Source of the DNA: JABAAW01 sp965216605 | Lineage (GTDB): Bacteria; Pseudomonadota; Alphaproteobacteria; JABAAW01 | DNA length: 64,000 bases | NCBI GenBank assembly: GCA_965216605.1 | Contig: CBDCGG010000002.1 | Coordinates: 434,001 to 498,000 of the forward strand | Direction: 5' to 3' | Shown here: positions 8,223 to 16,484 of the stretch, in pieces | Layout: every line of letters begins with the position of its first letter | How positions within the stretch are numbered: the stretch's first letter is position 1 | Translations under genes and position numbers: made by a program | The notes under the pieces: generated by a model | The model's input: only the letters and a program-made list of their open reading frames with translations | What the model was told of the DNA's origin: nothing | Databases searched by the model: none

Positions 8223-9248
8223 ATGCCTCGACATGTTTTTTGGGTTGCTGCTGTGGCAGAAGGCGTGCGGCTTGATCGCTTCTTGGCGCAGAGCCTACCT
8301 GATGCGATGGCGTTGTCGCGCACGAGTCTCGCGCGGCTGATTGAAAAGGGAGCGGTTAAGGTAGACGGAAAGCCCGTCACAACGCGAGCCTTGCTGTTGC
8401 GGGAGGGACAGGAGGTCGCCTTGAACCTTGCGGTTGCGATCACGAATGTGGAGACACATACAGAAACTTCGAGCGACAAGCAGACGCTTAAACAGACGCA
8501 CGCTCCGTTAGAGATTTTATACGAAGACGAGCATTTACTCTGCTTTGTCAAGCCTGCGGGATTGACGACGCATCCTGCTGCTTCTGTGCGCGGCGAGACA
8601 TTAGTTGATTATTTGAAGATGCATTGTGCGCCTCACCTTGCGGGTTATCCGCATGATCCGCGTTGTGGGATTGTGCATCGGCTTGACAGGGAGACGAGCG
8701 GTGTGATGGTCGCGGCGAAGAGCGAAAAAGCACGAATGGCTTTGGCGGCGATGTTTGCGCGTCATGACTTGGAACGTTGTTATCTCGTGTTAGTTTGGGG
8801 AGTGCCGACGCTCAAGCAGGGTACGATCGATGCTGCCTTGGCGCGGCATCCTGTTCAGCGTACGCGGATGGCGGTATGTCGGGATAGCGGGAGGCAGGGC
8901 AAGGGGCAGAGAAGGGGACGCAAGGCGGTGACGCACTATCGTCTCTTACAGGCTTTCGGCGATGAGACTTGTCTTCTTAGATGCACATTAGAGACGGGAC
9001 GGACGCATCAAATTCGCGTTCATCTTTCCAGCATTGGGCATGCGGTGATGGGCGATCCGTTGTATGGCGATAGCAATCCTTCAGCGCGGAGGCGTGCTTA
9101 CGCGGAGAGTCTGCCTATGATGGGGAGGCAGGCTTTGCATGCGGAGCGGCTAGCTTTTGTGCATCCGATCGGTGGGAAGGAGATTTCTTTTTCTGCGCCG
9201 CCGCCACGCGATTTTCAGAGATTGCTTGAGGCGTTGCAGGAACTTTGA
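8223..9248 (+). CDS. Large-subunit rRNA pseudouridine synthase, RluC/RluD family
   Basis: A 341-residue protein with an N-terminal S4 RNA-binding domain ('VRLDRFLAQSLP...RLIEKGAVKVDGKPV') and a RluA-type catalytic domain. The catalytic aspartate is D155 in 'HRLDRETSGVMV'. 'LETGRTHQIRVHLSSIGHAVMGDPLYGD' is the conserved C-terminal RNA-contact and active-site segment. It isomerises uridines of 23S rRNA; the exact site (RluC or RluD type) cannot be told from the motif alone. It follows the broken M48 gene by 33 bases on the same strand. Confidence 0.9.
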   Translation: MPRHVFWVAAVAEGVRLDRFLAQSLPDAMALSRTSLARLIEKGAVKVDGKPVTTRALLLREGQEVALNLAVAITNVETHTETSSDKQTLKQTHAPLEILYEDEHLLCFVKPAGLTTHPAASVRGETLVDYLKMHCAPHLAGYPHDPRCGIVHRLDRETSGVMVAAKSEKARMALAAMFARHDLERCYLVLVWGVPTLKQGTIDAALARHPVQRTRMAVCRDSGRQGKGQRRGRKAVTHYRLLQAFGDETCLLRCTLETGRTHQIRVHLSSIGHAVMGDPLYGDSNPSARRRAYAESLPMMGRQALHAERLAFVHPIGGKEISFSAPPPRDFQRLLEALQEL

Positions 9249-9315
9249 GAACGCGACAGCCTTGCGTCACAGGAGCCGCTTGCCATGGTACAAGCGCAGC
9301 TTGCGCGAGACTTCG

Positions 9316-9352
9316 CCTATTCTAAGCTACGCTCGCTCGCCTTGCGTTTTTT
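9316..9352 (+). repeat. Partial copy of the dispersed palindromic element (3' part)
   Basis: TTCTAAGCTACGCTCGCTCGC at 9320-9340 followed by CTTGCGTTTT matches 40853-40873 base for base, and matches the tail of the copy at 4.6 kb. It lies between the convergent pseudouridine synthase and sufE genes. Confidence 0.7.
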
Positions 9353-9391
9353 CTTCATCAAACAAAGCCCGACACACGCAAGCGCAAGTGC

Positions 9392-9841
9392 TCACACCGC
9401 CGCGCGCGCCACCCGAAAGATATGCGTCGTCAAAGCCGCAAGTCCATTGCTCCGCGACGGCGATAAATACTCGCTCAATCCAATAGCCCGCAAAAACTCA
9501 GGGCGAGACCCCACAATCGCCAACGGCGGACGATCATTATAAACACGAAACACAAGCGCAATCAAACCCCGCACCAAAACCGAATCGCTCTCCGCACGAA
9601 ACCGCAACCTTCGCTCGCCATCCACCTCCACAATCTCCGATACAAACCACACCTGCGAAACACAACCCCGCAACAAGTTCGCCTCCACTCGCTCCCCCTC
9701 GCATAAAGACGGTAGCCGCTTCCCCAAATCAATCACATGCTGATACTTGTCCGCCCAATCGTCAAAGAAAGAAAACTCCTCAACAACCTCACGCTGCACA
9801 TCCCCTAGAACATCCTCAAGAGCAGATACCTCCTCAATCAT
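9392..9841 (-). CDS. sufE: Cysteine desulfuration protein SufE
   Basis: A 149-residue protein with the SufE fold pattern: 'FDDWADKYQHVIDLGKRLP' near the start, the sulfur-accepting cysteine C60 in 'NLLRGCVSQVW', and the C-terminal 'SEYLSPSRSNGLAAL'. SufE takes persulfide sulfur from the cysteine desulfurase SufS for Fe-S cluster building. The ATG at 9841 overlaps the end of the upstream acetoacetate-CoA ligase gene by 8 bases; the longer open frame upstream only re-reads that gene. In this genome it sits away from any suf operon, as in many alphaproteobacteria. Confidence 0.9.
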   Translation of the reverse strand: MIEEVSALEDVLGDVQREVVEEFSFFDDWADKYQHVIDLGKRLPSLCEGERVEANLLRGCVSQVWFVSEIVEVDGERRLRFRAESDSVLVRGLIALVFRVYNDRPPLAIVGSRPEFLRAIGLSEYLSPSRSNGLAALTTHIFRVARAAV

Positions 9842-11942
9842 ACGACCTCCCCCCGCCCGACGCATCGAGGGATTTGCTAGAATTTTGCTCCGCCTCAACA
9901 ACAGCACGCATAGCCTCCAAAGCCTCAGGATTGGCAAGCGCATGGCGATTGTCGATCTCCCTGCCCGCAATCACATCGCGGATCGCCGTCTCGGTGATCT
10001 TGCCTGAGCGCGTCCTAGGAATATCCTCGACCGCAAAAATGCTCGAAGGAACATGGCGCGGCGAACAATTGTTCCGCAACCGCTCGACAATACCCCTCCG
10101 CAATCCCTCGTCCAACAGAACCCCCTCCGCTAGACGCACGAAAAGCAAAATGCGCGTAGAGGCAGAAGCATCGGTAAGAACCTGCTCGACAGCTACCGCC
10201 TCCAAGATATTCTCCATGCTCTCGATCTGTCGATAAATCTCGGCAGTGCCAATCCGCACCCCGCCCACATTCAATGTAGCATCGGAACGCCCGAACAAAG
10301 TGAATCCTCCGCTCGCGCTGTGCTGCTCGGCATAATCGCCCTGATGCCAAAGGTCGCGCTCAAACCTCTCGAAGTAGCTGCTACGATATTTTGACTTCTC
10401 CTCGTCGTCGCCGAAAAAACCCAACGGCATCGAAGGAAACGCGCGCGCGCACACCAACTCACCTCGCCTGTCTAAGATAGGCTTCGCTTGCGCATCCACA
10501 ACCTCGACCGCCATGCCCAAGGCTGCAACGGAAATCTCGCCTCGATATACAGGCATGCTCGGACACCCCATCAAAAAACAACCGCAGAGATCCGTGCCGC
10601 CGCTGATCGACGAAGGAAAAGGCTTCGAGGCAGACAAAGCATGCGCCATGAAATCAAATCCCTCAGGCGCAAGCGGAGAACCCGTAGCCATCGTCGCGCG
10701 TAGGCTTGTCGTGTCGAACGCATCGCGCGGCACAAGCCCCGATTGCTCCAACGCCGCGTAATACTTGGCAGACGCGCCGAAGTGGGTGAGTTGCTCTTCC
10801 TCCGCCATCTGCCACAACCTGCGTCCCGCCTCGAACAGCGGCGCGCCATCGTAAAGCACGACCCGCGCGCCGCAAAACAGCGCACTCACAAGCCAGTTCC
10901 ACATCATCCAACCACAAGTGGTGAAAAAGAAGACTCGGTCGCCCGCCCTAATGTCCGCGTGAAACTTATGCTCCGAAATGTGCTTCAGCAACACTCCCCC
11001 CGCGCGATGGACAATACACTTCGGCGCGCCCGTCGTTCCCGACGAGTAGAGAATGCATAAAGGATGGTCGAAAGGAAAAGATTCGTAGCAAAAAGGCGTG
11101 CTGTCCTCCTCGTCTAACGACAAGGCGTCTAGGCACTCGGCGAAGGAGCGCAACGGCATCTTTTTACCCGCCTCCCCAGCAATGCCCGCGACGCTGTCTT
11201 TGAGGGTGAAATCTCGTTTTCCACACCGCGCGCTGACGACGAATACTTGTTCCAACGAGGGTAAGCCGCGCACTACTTTTTCCATCTCATCGCGGCGATC
11301 GAAGAACTTGCCGTTGTAGGCGTAGCCACAGCCGAGCAGCAGCACCTTCGGGCGCGTTTGCTGAAAGCGATCGAGAATACTAGCCGCGCCGAAATCGGGC
11401 GAAGCGCAAGTCCATACCGCGCCGATCGCAGCAGATCCTAGCATTCCTACGACCGCCTCAACCCCGTTCGGCAGGACGGCGGCGACCCTGTCGTGAGGGC
11501 GCACCCCTGCCTTTTTTAACAAACGCGCGCAAGCCTCGACCTTGCCGCGCAAGGTGCGCCGATCCCACCTCAGCGGCTTGCCCTGCTCAAGCCAGGTGGA
11601 GAGGACAATCTGCTCCTCGTCGCCGCGTAAGATATTCTCGGCAAAGTTCAAGCTTGCACGAGGGAAAAACCTTGTCGCAACCATGCTCTCGCCCGCCTCG
11701 ACGAAGGGGGCTGCGCCCGTCTCTCCTTTCACCTCGGCGAAACGCCACAGCGCATGCCAAAAGGTCTTGTTGTCTTCAAGCGACCAACGCAAGGACCAAT
11801 GTAAGAGTGCCTCGTACTCGGTTTTTGTCCTCGGCGCGCCTTGAGCGTTAAAAGGCGTAAAGTTTTTGCAAAAGTCGTGCAGCAACGAAGCCTCGATGCG
11901 CTCCGCAGAGGGCTGCCACAAGATGGGAGAAGGTTGCGTCAT
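9834..11942 (-). CDS. aacS: Acetoacetate--CoA ligase
   Basis: A 702-residue ANL-superfamily adenylating enzyme. It would activate acetoacetate to acetoacetyl-CoA with ATP in the cytoplasm, feeding lipid or polyhydroxybutyrate metabolism. 'ILYSSGTTGAPK' is the AMP-binding P-loop and 'DLWHQGDYAE' the adenine/ribose-binding aspartate region. 'GRSDATLNVGGVRIGTAEIYR' is the hinge to the C-terminal domain and 'RTRSGKITE' contains the catalytic lysine. The N-terminal 'LWQPSAERIEASLLHDF' is typical of AacS rather than acetyl-CoA synthetase. The start at 11942 is chosen for AGAGG six bases upstream; it lies 8 bases after hemF. Confidence 0.92.
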   Translation of the reverse strand: MTQPSPILWQPSAERIEASLLHDFCKNFTPFNAQGAPRTKTEYEALLHWSLRWSLEDNKTFWHALWRFAEVKGETGAAPFVEAGESMVATRFFPRASLNFAENILRGDEEQIVLSTWLEQGKPLRWDRRTLRGKVEACARLLKKAGVRPHDRVAAVLPNGVEAVVGMLGSAAIGAVWTCASPDFGAASILDRFQQTRPKVLLLGCGYAYNGKFFDRRDEMEKVVRGLPSLEQVFVVSARCGKRDFTLKDSVAGIAGEAGKKMPLRSFAECLDALSLDEEDSTPFCYESFPFDHPLCILYSSGTTGAPKCIVHRAGGVLLKHISEHKFHADIRAGDRVFFFTTCGWMMWNWLVSALFCGARVVLYDGAPLFEAGRRLWQMAEEEQLTHFGASAKYYAALEQSGLVPRDAFDTTSLRATMATGSPLAPEGFDFMAHALSASKPFPSSISGGTDLCGCFLMGCPSMPVYRGEISVAALGMAVEVVDAQAKPILDRRGELVCARAFPSMPLGFFGDDEEKSKYRSSYFERFERDLWHQGDYAEQHSASGGFTLFGRSDATLNVGGVRIGTAEIYRQIESMENILEAVAVEQVLTDASASTRILLFVRLAEGVLLDEGLRRGIVERLRNNCSPRHVPSSIFAVEDIPRTRSGKITETAIRDVIAGREIDNRHALANPEALEAMRAVVEAEQNSSKSLDASGGGRSYD

Positions 11943-11950
11943 GCCAGCCT

Positions 11951-12835
11951 CTACCACGCCGCGAGCGGAGGCAGCGACATCAGCACCGCTTCGGGGTTGG
12001 CATTTGTCAGCAAGCCAAAGCGCGTGCCGCGGTCATAGACGAGATTGAACTCGGCATAGTAACCGCGCACCCGTAGCTGTTGCGCACGCTGCTCTGCGCT
12101 CCAAGGCTCAAGCATTCGCGCCCGCACAATTTTAGGCACAACCTCCAAGAACGCCTCTCCCGTCTCGCGCACGAAGGCGAAGTCGTGCTGCCAATTTTTC
12201 CTCAAGTCATCGAAAAAGATACCACCCGCGCCGCGCACGCGATTGCGATGATGAATCATGAAATAGGCATCGCACGCTGCTGCATAAGCCTCGTAGCGTC
12301 CTTGCTCGTACTTGTCGCAAACGCGGCGAAAGGCATCGTGGAAGAGGTCGCGCATCTCATAGTCGTCCTCGTTCGGGGTGAGGTCTGCGCCGCCACCGAA
12401 CCAGCCGTGCGCGCTGTGAATATAGCGCGTGTTGAAGTGCACTGCCGGCACGCGCGGCGAGCGAGGATGGGCTACCACCGAGATTCCGCTCGCCCAAAAC
12501 CTTCCGTCGTCAGCCGCCCCCTTCACCTCGCGCCGCAGCTCTGGCACAAAAGTGCCGTGGACGGTCGAAACATTGACCCCTACTTTTTCAAAAACCCGTC
12601 CGCGCATCAAAGACATCTCTCCGCCGCCGCCATTAGTATTGGCATCTTCGCGCTGCCAATGCTGCCTGCTAAATTTTCCTGCCATCATAGCCGCCGTCTC
12701 TGCATTATCGAGCGAGGCATCGGGCGCGGCGTGTTCCAAAGCCTCCAAAGCTTCACACAGACGGTCGCGCAACGAATAGAACCATTGCGCCGTCTGCTCG
12801 CGTCGCTCGGCTTGTTGCTGGGAGAGTTTTGTCAC
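11951..12835 (-). CDS. hemF: Oxygen-dependent coproporphyrinogen III oxidase
   Basis: A 294-residue protein that oxidatively decarboxylates coproporphyrinogen III to protoporphyrinogen IX in heme synthesis. 'GGGEMSLMRGRVFEKVGVN', 'HFNTRYI', 'WFGGGADLTPNEDD', 'GRYEAY', 'RGAGGIFFDD' and the end 'VLMSLPPLAAW' follow the HemF family in order and full length. It heads a three-gene minus-strand run (hemF, aacS, sufE) with short gaps. It diverges from nuoA across a 76-base gap that must hold both promoters. Confidence 0.96.
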   Translation of the reverse strand: MTKLSQQQAERREQTAQWFYSLRDRLCEALEALEHAAPDASLDNAETAAMMAGKFSRQHWQREDANTNGGGGEMSLMRGRVFEKVGVNVSTVHGTFVPELRREVKGAADDGRFWASGISVVAHPRSPRVPAVHFNTRYIHSAHGWFGGGADLTPNEDDYEMRDLFHDAFRRVCDKYEQGRYEAYAAACDAYFMIHHRNRVRGAGGIFFDDLRKNWQHDFAFVRETGEAFLEVVPKIVRARMLEPWSAEQRAQQLRVRGYYAEFNLVYDRGTRFGLLTNANPEAVLMSLPPLAAW

Positions 12836-12911
12836 GATACCCTAGTCCTTGCGTTGCTTTTCTTGACTCACTGGTGCTAAAATAGCCGAAAATAGGGTTA
12901 AAAGCCAAAAA

Positions 12912-13304
12912 ATGAACATCATAACGAACCTCATGTTGTCCTCGACCTTTCATAGCGAATACTTCTCGGCGTTGGTGTTCTTGGGCGTTGCCTTCGGCTT
13001 CTCGATTCTCTTTGTCGTGGCGAACTTTCTGATGTCGCCGAAAGCCCCGTACGCGGAGAAGCTTTCGGCGTATGAGTGCGGTTTTGAAAGTTTCGACGAT
13101 TCTCGCCTGCGCTTCGATATCCGCTTCTACTTGGTCACCTTGCTGTTCATCGTCTTCGATCTAGAGGTCGCCTTTCTGTTTCCCTGGGCCTTGGCGCTGC
13201 GCGATCTTTCGCTGGCGGGCTTTTGGTCGATGATGGCGTTCTTAGGCATTTTGTGCATCGGCTTCCTCTACGAGTGGCGCAAGGGCGCGCTCGACTGGGA
13301 GTAG
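12912..13304 (+). CDS. nuoA: NADH-quinone oxidoreductase subunit A
   Basis: A 130-residue membrane subunit of complex I with three hydrophobic helices and the conserved loop 'KLSAYECGFESFDDSRLRFDIRFYLVTLLFIVFDLEVAFLFP' region (residues ~50-90), which lies at the quinone-site entrance. It is the first gene of the 14-gene operon, which then runs without interruption to nuoN. Confidence 0.97.
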   Translation: MNIITNLMLSSTFHSEYFSALVFLGVAFGFSILFVVANFLMSPKAPYAEKLSAYECGFESFDDSRLRFDIRFYLVTLLFIVFDLEVAFLFPWALALRDLSLAGFWSMMAFLGILCIGFLYEWRKGALDWE

Positions 13305-13311
13305 CGATCTT

Positions 13312-13872
13312 ATGGCAAGCCTGACTCCTCCTTCTTCTCCAAGCCCTCGTGCAAACCTTGCGTTACCGCGCGCGATGCCGAGCAAGAAGCTCGAGGATCT
13401 TTCTCCGAACCTAGCGCGACGCGGCTATGTGACGGCGCGATTGGACGATCTTGTCGGCTGGGCGCAAAGCGGCTCTATGTGGCCGATGACCTTCGGTCTG
13501 GCCTGCTGCGCGGTGGAGATGATCCACGCCTATATGCCGCGCTACGATCTGGATCGCTTCGGCGTGTTCGTACGCGCCTCGCCGAGACAATCGGATGTCA
13601 TGATCGTCGCCGGCACGCTGACAAACAAGATGGCGCCCGCGCTGCGTAAGGTCTACGATCAAATGGCAGAGCCGCGCTGGGTTATCTCGATGGGCTCGTG
13701 CGCGAACGGCGGGGGCTACTACCACTACTCCTACTCGGTTGTGAGGGGTTGCGATCGGATCGTTCCCGTCGATATCTATGTACCAGGATGCCCTCCGACC
13801 GCCGAGGCGTTGGTCTACGGCATCTTGCAGCTGAAGAAGAAAATCCGCCGCACCGCGCGATTCCGTCGATAG
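13312..13872 (+). CDS. nuoB: NADH-quinone oxidoreductase subunit B
   Basis: A 186-residue peripheral-arm subunit that carries cluster N2, the last Fe-S centre before quinone. The cluster ligands are visible as the adjacent cysteines in 'FGLACCAVEM', the cysteine in 'MGSCANGGG' and the one in 'VPGCPPTAEAL'. The first ~25 residues are a Pro/Ser-rich leader of no known role. The gene starts 7 bases after nuoA. Confidence 0.97.
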   Translation: MASLTPPSSPSPRANLALPRAMPSKKLEDLSPNLARRGYVTARLDDLVGWAQSGSMWPMTFGLACCAVEMIHAYMPRYDLDRFGVFVRASPRQSDVMIVAGTLTNKMAPALRKVYDQMAEPRWVISMGSCANGGGYYHYSYSVVRGCDRIVPVDIYVPGCPPTAEALVYGILQLKKKIRRTARFRR

Positions 13873-13908
13873 CGAAGATAAAACCGAAGATAAAACCGAA
13901 GATAAAAC
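13873..13908. repeat. 12-base tandem repeat, 3 perfect copies, nuoB-nuoC spacer
   Basis: CGAAGATAAAAC is repeated three times without mismatch, starting at the base after the nuoB stop. The spacer is otherwise only 19 bases long, so the array nearly triples the gap before nuoC. As it is non-coding, its 12-base period is not set by reading frame. Confidence 0.97.
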
Positions 13909-13927
13909 CTAGGATGAACGCCAAGCA

Positions 13928-14566
13928 ATGAACAGCAAGCTACAGCAACAAGAAAACGACGAGGATGTCGAAGAACTTGCCTCCTACCTGCTCGGCAAGC
14001 AGCAAGACCGCCTGCAACGCGAAAGGCGCGACAAAGGCATGCTCGCCTTCCAAGCCGTCGCGGAAACGCTGCCTGAAGTCGCCAAGTTTCTGCGCGACGA
14101 CAGGCAATGCCTGTTTCGATTGTTGATCGATATTTGCGCGGTCGACTACCCGCAACGCACGCAACGCTTCGAGGTGGTCTACCACTTGCTCAGCCCGACG
14201 CACAACACACGCCTGCGACTGATCGTTGTGGCAGACGAAGAAACCTTTCTTCCCTCGCTGCACAGCATCTTTCCCTCTGCCACCTGGTACGAGCGCGAGT
14301 GCTGGGACATGTTCGGCATTCGCTTCCGCGACCACCCCGATCTGAGACGCTTGCTCAGCGACTACGAGTTCCAAGGGCATCCTCTGCGCAAGGACTTCCC
14401 GCTCAGCGGCTATTCGGAGGTGCGCTACGACGAGGAGCAGGGACGGATTGTCTCTGAGAAAGTCTCGATGGCGCAAGATCTACGCGACACGGATACCCTC
14501 ATGCCTTGGCACGGCTTGCCGCAGAAAATGCAACGCTCTGCGTCCGAAAAAACCGACGACGATTGA
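13928..14566 (+). CDS. nuoC: NADH-quinone oxidoreductase subunit C
   Basis: A 212-residue peripheral-arm subunit (30 kDa family). 'LIDICAVDYPQRTQRFEVVYHLLS' and the signature 'ERECWDMFGIRFRDHPDLRRLL' followed by 'GHPLRKDFPLSGYSEVRY' are intact. The N-terminal ~35 residues are Gln/Glu-rich. It is separate from nuoD here, not fused as in some enterics. Confidence 0.97.
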   Translation: MNSKLQQQENDEDVEELASYLLGKQQDRLQRERRDKGMLAFQAVAETLPEVAKFLRDDRQCLFRLLIDICAVDYPQRTQRFEVVYHLLSPTHNTRLRLIVVADEETFLPSLHSIFPSATWYERECWDMFGIRFRDHPDLRRLLSDYEFQGHPLRKDFPLSGYSEVRYDEEQGRIVSEKVSMAQDLRDTDTLMPWHGLPQKMQRSASEKTDDD

Positions 14567-14599
14567 CAGCCAAAATTAGCGACAAAGATTGAATCGACC

Positions 14600-15817
14600 A
14601 TGAGCAAAATTCCTACAGCAGAAACCTCTCCTCGCCACAACGACGATCCGACGCTGCGCACGATGACGATGAACTTCGGCCCCCAGCATCCCGCTGCGCA
14701 CGGCGTGTTGCGGCTTGTGATGGAAATGGACGGCGAGGTGATCGAGCGGATAGATCCGCATATTGGCTTGTTGCATCGCGGCACGGAAAAGCTGATCGAA
14801 CACAAGACCTACCTGCAAGCCATCCCCTATTTCGATCGCTTGGATTATGTCTCTCCCTTGTGCCAAGAACACGCCTTCGTCCTCGCTGCCGAAGACCTTT
14901 TGTGCATCACTGCACCGCGCCGCGCGCAGTTTCTGCGCGTGCTGTTCGACGAGATCACACGCATTCTGAACCACCTTCTCAGCACGACGAGCTACGCGAT
15001 GGATGTGGGTGCCTTGACACCCGCGCTGTGGGGCTACGAAGAACGCGAGAAGCTTATGGGTTTCTACGAAGCCGCCTCAGGTGCCCGTCTGCACGCCGCC
15101 TACTACCGCGTCGGCGGTGTGTATCGAGATCTGCCCGAAGGGCTGGAAGAGAAGATCGCCGAATGGGCTGAGCAGTTTCCTAAATTCGTCAATGATATGG
15201 AAACGCTACTGACCGGCAATCGAATCTTCAAGCAACGCTCGGTCGACATCGGCGCGATCTCAACCGAGGACGCGCTCGCTTGGGGCTTCACAGGTCCGAT
15301 GCTGCGGGCGACGGGCATGGCATGGGATTTGCGCAAATCTGCACCGTACGCCGTCTATGACGAACTCGACTTCGATATACCCATAGGCGAAAAAGGAGAC
15401 TGCTACGATCGATACTTGGTGCGCATCGCCGAAATGCGTCAATCGCTCTCGCTGATCCAACAATGCTTGGAGAGCATGCCGCAAGGCGAGGTTGTCATCG
15501 ATGACAACAAGATCGTGCCGCCTGCCCGCAAGGACATGATGGAATCGATGGAAGCGATGATCCACCACTTCAAACTCTTCTCCGAGGGGTTTCATGTGCC
15601 TGAGGGAGAGGTCTATCGTGCCATCGAAGCGCCGAAGGGCGAGTTCGGTGTCTATCTAGTGTCCGATGGTAGCAACAAGCCGTACCGATGCAAAATTCGC
15701 GCGCCGGGGTTTGCCCATCTGCAAGCCTTCGAAAAGCTGTGCAAGGGACATATGCTCGCCGATTCGGTCGCCGTGTTAGGATCGCTCGATATCGTCTTCG
15801 GCGAAATCGATCGATAA
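14600..15817 (+). CDS. nuoD: NADH-quinone oxidoreductase subunit D
   Basis: A 405-residue 49-kDa-type subunit that forms the quinone pocket with NuoB. 'MNFGPQHPAAHGVLRLVMEMDGE' carries the conserved quinone-site histidines and 'DPHIGLLHRGTEKL' follows. The end 'DIVFGEIDR' is the family's standard C-terminus. Length is typical and no break is visible. Confidence 0.98.
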   Translation: MSKIPTAETSPRHNDDPTLRTMTMNFGPQHPAAHGVLRLVMEMDGEVIERIDPHIGLLHRGTEKLIEHKTYLQAIPYFDRLDYVSPLCQEHAFVLAAEDLLCITAPRRAQFLRVLFDEITRILNHLLSTTSYAMDVGALTPALWGYEEREKLMGFYEAASGARLHAAYYRVGGVYRDLPEGLEEKIAEWAEQFPKFVNDMETLLTGNRIFKQRSVDIGAISTEDALAWGFTGPMLRATGMAWDLRKSAPYAVYDELDFDIPIGEKGDCYDRYLVRIAEMRQSLSLIQQCLESMPQGEVVIDDNKIVPPARKDMMESMEAMIHHFKLFSEGFHVPEGEVYRAIEAPKGEFGVYLVSDGSNKPYRCKIRAPGFAHLQAFEKLCKGHMLADSVAVLGSLDIVFGEIDR

Positions 15818-15863
15818 CACATCGGTAACTTTTGGAAAGATTTTTTAGCGACTCTCTTTTGCG

Positions 15864-16484
15864 ATGCCTTCTGCTCCCTCCTCCTCTGCCGCCAAGCTCT
15901 CCGAACGCTTTTCCTTTAGCAGAGCGTTTGCCGAGCGTGCCAAAAAGGAGCTCGCCAAGTATCCCGAAGGTCGCAAGCAGAGTGCCGTGCTCGCGCTGCT
16001 GGATCTTGCGCAACGGCAGAACACGCGCACGCACTGCGTCACGGATGCGGCCATGGAGACGATCGCCTCGATGCTGTCGCTGTCGCGCATGCGCCTTGAA
16101 GAGATCGCCAGCTTCTACACGATGATCAATCGCAAGCCCGTAGGAAAGTACCACCTCCAATGCTGTAGGACGACCCCCTGTATGCTGCGCGGCGGCGACC
16201 TTGTCCAACGACGCATCGAAGAGACGCTGGGTATCGGCAACCTTGAGACGAGCGCGGACGGACGCTTCACCCTCTCGCAAGTCGAGTGCTTGGGTGCTTG
16301 CTCCAACGCGCCCGTCGTGCAGATCAACGACGACATGTACGAAGACCTCACGGGCGACGACATAGAAAACATTCTCGCGCAGCTGAAGAAAGGCGAAACA
16401 CCCAAAGCAGGCTCGCAACACGGACGGCGCGGCGCAGAACCCCAAGACCAAGAACCTCCAGACATAGCACCACGGAGGGCTTGA
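15864..16484 (+). CDS. nuoE: NADH-quinone oxidoreductase subunit E
   Basis: A 206-residue 24-kDa-type subunit with the [2Fe-2S] cluster N1a. The four ligands lie in 'CCRTTPCMLRGG' and 'VECLGACSNAP'. The N-terminal ~30 residues are low-complexity and the C-terminal ~30 (after 'AQLKKGETP') are charged and variable. The stop overlaps the nuoF start (TGATG). Confidence 0.96.
   Translation: MPSAPSSSAAKLSERFSFSRAFAERAKKELAKYPEGRKQSAVLALLDLAQRQNTRTHCVTDAAMETIASMLSLSRMRLEEIASFYTMINRKPVGKYHLQCCRTTPCMLRGGDLVQRRIEETLGIGNLETSADGRFTLSQVECLGACSNAPVVQINDDMYEDLTGDDIENILAQLKKGETPKAGSQHGRRGAEPQDQEPPDIAPRRA

Noticed and set aside
15570..16451. A 293-codon open frame on the minus strand opposite nuoD-nuoE
   Set aside because: It is an antisense shadow of two fully conserved nuo genes, has no start signal and shows no recognisable domain. 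Many similar shadows in this GC-rich region were dropped.
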